Source: Clostridia bacterium (GTDB lineage Bacteria > Bacillota > Clostridia > Oscillospirales > CAG-272). Taken from it: a stretch of DNA of 41,841 nucleotides. The position numbers and the translations under genes are program-made. Positions 41,186 to 41,841 of the stretch are shown here, one piece after another. The notes under the pieces were generated by a model. The model was not told the DNA's origin. It saw only the letters and a program-made list of their open reading frames with translations, and made no database searches. The DNA lies in NCBI GenBank assembly GCA_017517745.1, contig JAFWYJ010000035.1:1-41841 (forward strand), written 5' to 3'. How positions within the stretch are numbered: the first letter of the stretch is position 1; every line of letters begins with the position of its first letter.

Positions 41186-41578
41186 GGGGGTGCAATGGTT
41201 TCGACGGGGATTCTGAGGTATGATAAGCGTGGCGAGCCGGGTAAACTCGTAAACTGCCCAACTTAAAAAATAAACGACAACAATACTGTTGCTATGGCTG
41301 CCTAAGTTTTGCGTCGTAAGACGTAAAGCTTAGCAGTGCCGCGGTCTGCGGACCGCCCGTTCCTCCAAGGAGTACCACGGCTTTGGACTGAACGTCATCT
41401 GAGTGGTGAACATGCACCGAGGGTTCGCTCTTGACTCGGTCATGCAAAAAAGGGCTACCTTGCGAAAAAGCGTGTCTGTTCGCGCTTTCAAGAGGGAATT
41501 CTAAAAAACAGACTGCCCACGAAGAAGGTTATATCAAGGGATTTTCGGACAGGAGTTCGATTCTCCTCATCTCCACCA
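41186..41578 (+). ncRNA. ssrA: Transfer-messenger RNA (tmRNA)
   Basis: A 393-nt tmRNA that rescues stalled ribosomes and tags the unfinished protein for ClpXP. The 5' end GGGGGTGCAATGGTTTCGAC pairs with the 3' CATCTCC before an encoded ACCA. The T-arm is AGGAG-TTCGATT-CTCCT. The tag frame ends at a TAA (41303-41305) and reads ...D-N-N-T-V-A-M-A-A. The resume codon is probably GAC at 41276, since the usual GCA is not present upstream; one codon earlier (AAC) is also possible. The C-terminal AMAA fits recognition by ClpX, encoded 4.3 kb upstream. It has its own promoter and terminator. Confidence 0.95.
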
Positions 41579-41579
41579 A

Positions 41580-41618
41580 AATAACAAGAGCCATGCAAAG
41601 CATGGCTCTTGTTATTTT
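41580..41618 (+). terminator. Terminator of ssrA
   Basis: A 17-bp perfect stem (AATAACAAGAGCCATGC and complement, AAA loop) runs into TTTTG directly after the tmRNA 3' end. Confidence 0.9.
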
Positions 41619-41688
41619 GTCGTAGATATGTAATCAGAACTCCCGCAAGTGCGGAGCGCTTGCTTGAACGTGCGCTCGCACAAAAGAA
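41600..41688. repeat. 153-bp-period direct repeat, copy 1
   Basis: This 89-bp sequence, beginning with the right arm of the ssrA terminator, is repeated exactly 153 bp further on. The unit contains AATCAGAACTC (41632-41642) whose inverted copy is at 41716-41726. It also contains AACGTGCGC (41667-41675) matching an inverted copy at 41706-41714. Confidence 0.9.
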
Positions 41689-41752
41689 AAATCCGCACAG
41701 ACAATGCGCACGTTTGAGTTCTGATTCTCCGCGCCCTAAATTGCCATGCTTT

Positions 41753-41841
41753 GCATGGCTCTTGTTATTTTGTCGTAGATATGTAATCAGAACTCCCGCA
41801 AGTGCGGAGCGCTTGCTTGAACGTGCGCTCGCACAAAAGAA
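41753..41841. repeat. 153-bp-period direct repeat, copy 2, cut by window edge
   Basis: Identical to 41600-41688 over all 89 visible bases and continuing to the window end. The hairpin before it is CCATGC-TTT-GCATGG, i.e. the loop of copy 1 (AAA) in reverse complement, while the outer part of the left arm is lost. Confidence 0.9.

Noticed and set aside
41098-41261. N-terminal extension of the relic frame into ssrA
   Set aside because: The frame stays open by chance through the ssrA promoter and 5' end; the residues there do not look like the polyvalent family.
1-41841. CRISPR arrays, integrases, toxin-antitoxin or defence genes
   Set aside because: No regularly spaced repeats with unique spacers and no matching protein motifs were found. 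The only mobile-element signal is the relic near ssrA.

Overview
The window looks like a chromosomal segment of an uncultured, probably spore-forming anaerobe of class Clostridia. The evidence is the gene families (MecA adaptor, PdaA-type deacetylase, DUF1540 and Cys-rich proteins, a YesL-like protein, AraC/MsmR regulators), the strong AGGAGG ribosome sites, the TTGACA/TATAAT promoters with 17-bp spacing, and a tmRNA tag ending in NNTVAMAA. The species cannot be named from sequence alone.

Layout. 1-5.5 kb: a partial PAP2 phosphatase, an XRE regulator with a zinc ribbon, tRNA-Pro(TGG), a DUF3343/SufS-like pair, MecA, and the bifunctional NAD(P)HX repair enzyme. 5.5-6.2 kb: a membrane protein of unknown function. 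6.4-18.2 kb: a sugar-utilisation region with an alpha-L-rhamnosidase (GH78), a flavodoxin-fold protein, an AraC regulator divergent from an unclassified glycosidase-like protein plus an AGE-family epimerase, a second AraC regulator divergent from two tandem CHSV-type GH4 enzymes (probable alpha-galactosidases), and a third AraC regulator. No sugar transporter lies in this region. 18.3-25.8 kb: a PnuC-family transporter, an ABC exporter pair, a YesL-like protein, two CE4 deacetylases and two membrane proteins of unknown function.

26-36.9 kb is housekeeping. It holds an ApgM-like protein (candidate homoserine kinase analogue), signal peptidase I, rbgA-rnhB-yraN, an M19 dipeptidase, threonine synthase, a metallophosphoesterase, and the protein quality-control run tig-clpP-clpX. 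36.9-39.3 kb carries a Cys-rich protein, a lipoprotein whose FKBP domain closely resembles that of the local trigger factor, and a small membrane protein.

The right end (39.3-41.8 kb) is the accessory part. A decayed, 5'-truncated and frameshifted fragment of a mobile-element large polyvalent protein (LPD3-like and MuF-C-like domains) lies directly against the ssrA (tmRNA) promoter. Downstream of ssrA an 89-bp perfect direct repeat with a 153-bp period, rich in nested inverted repeats, runs off the window. On the strand antisense to the relic, two further consensus promoters each precede a stable hairpin; this is the most unusual signal I could find. I see no CRISPR array, intact integrase or recognisable defence system.
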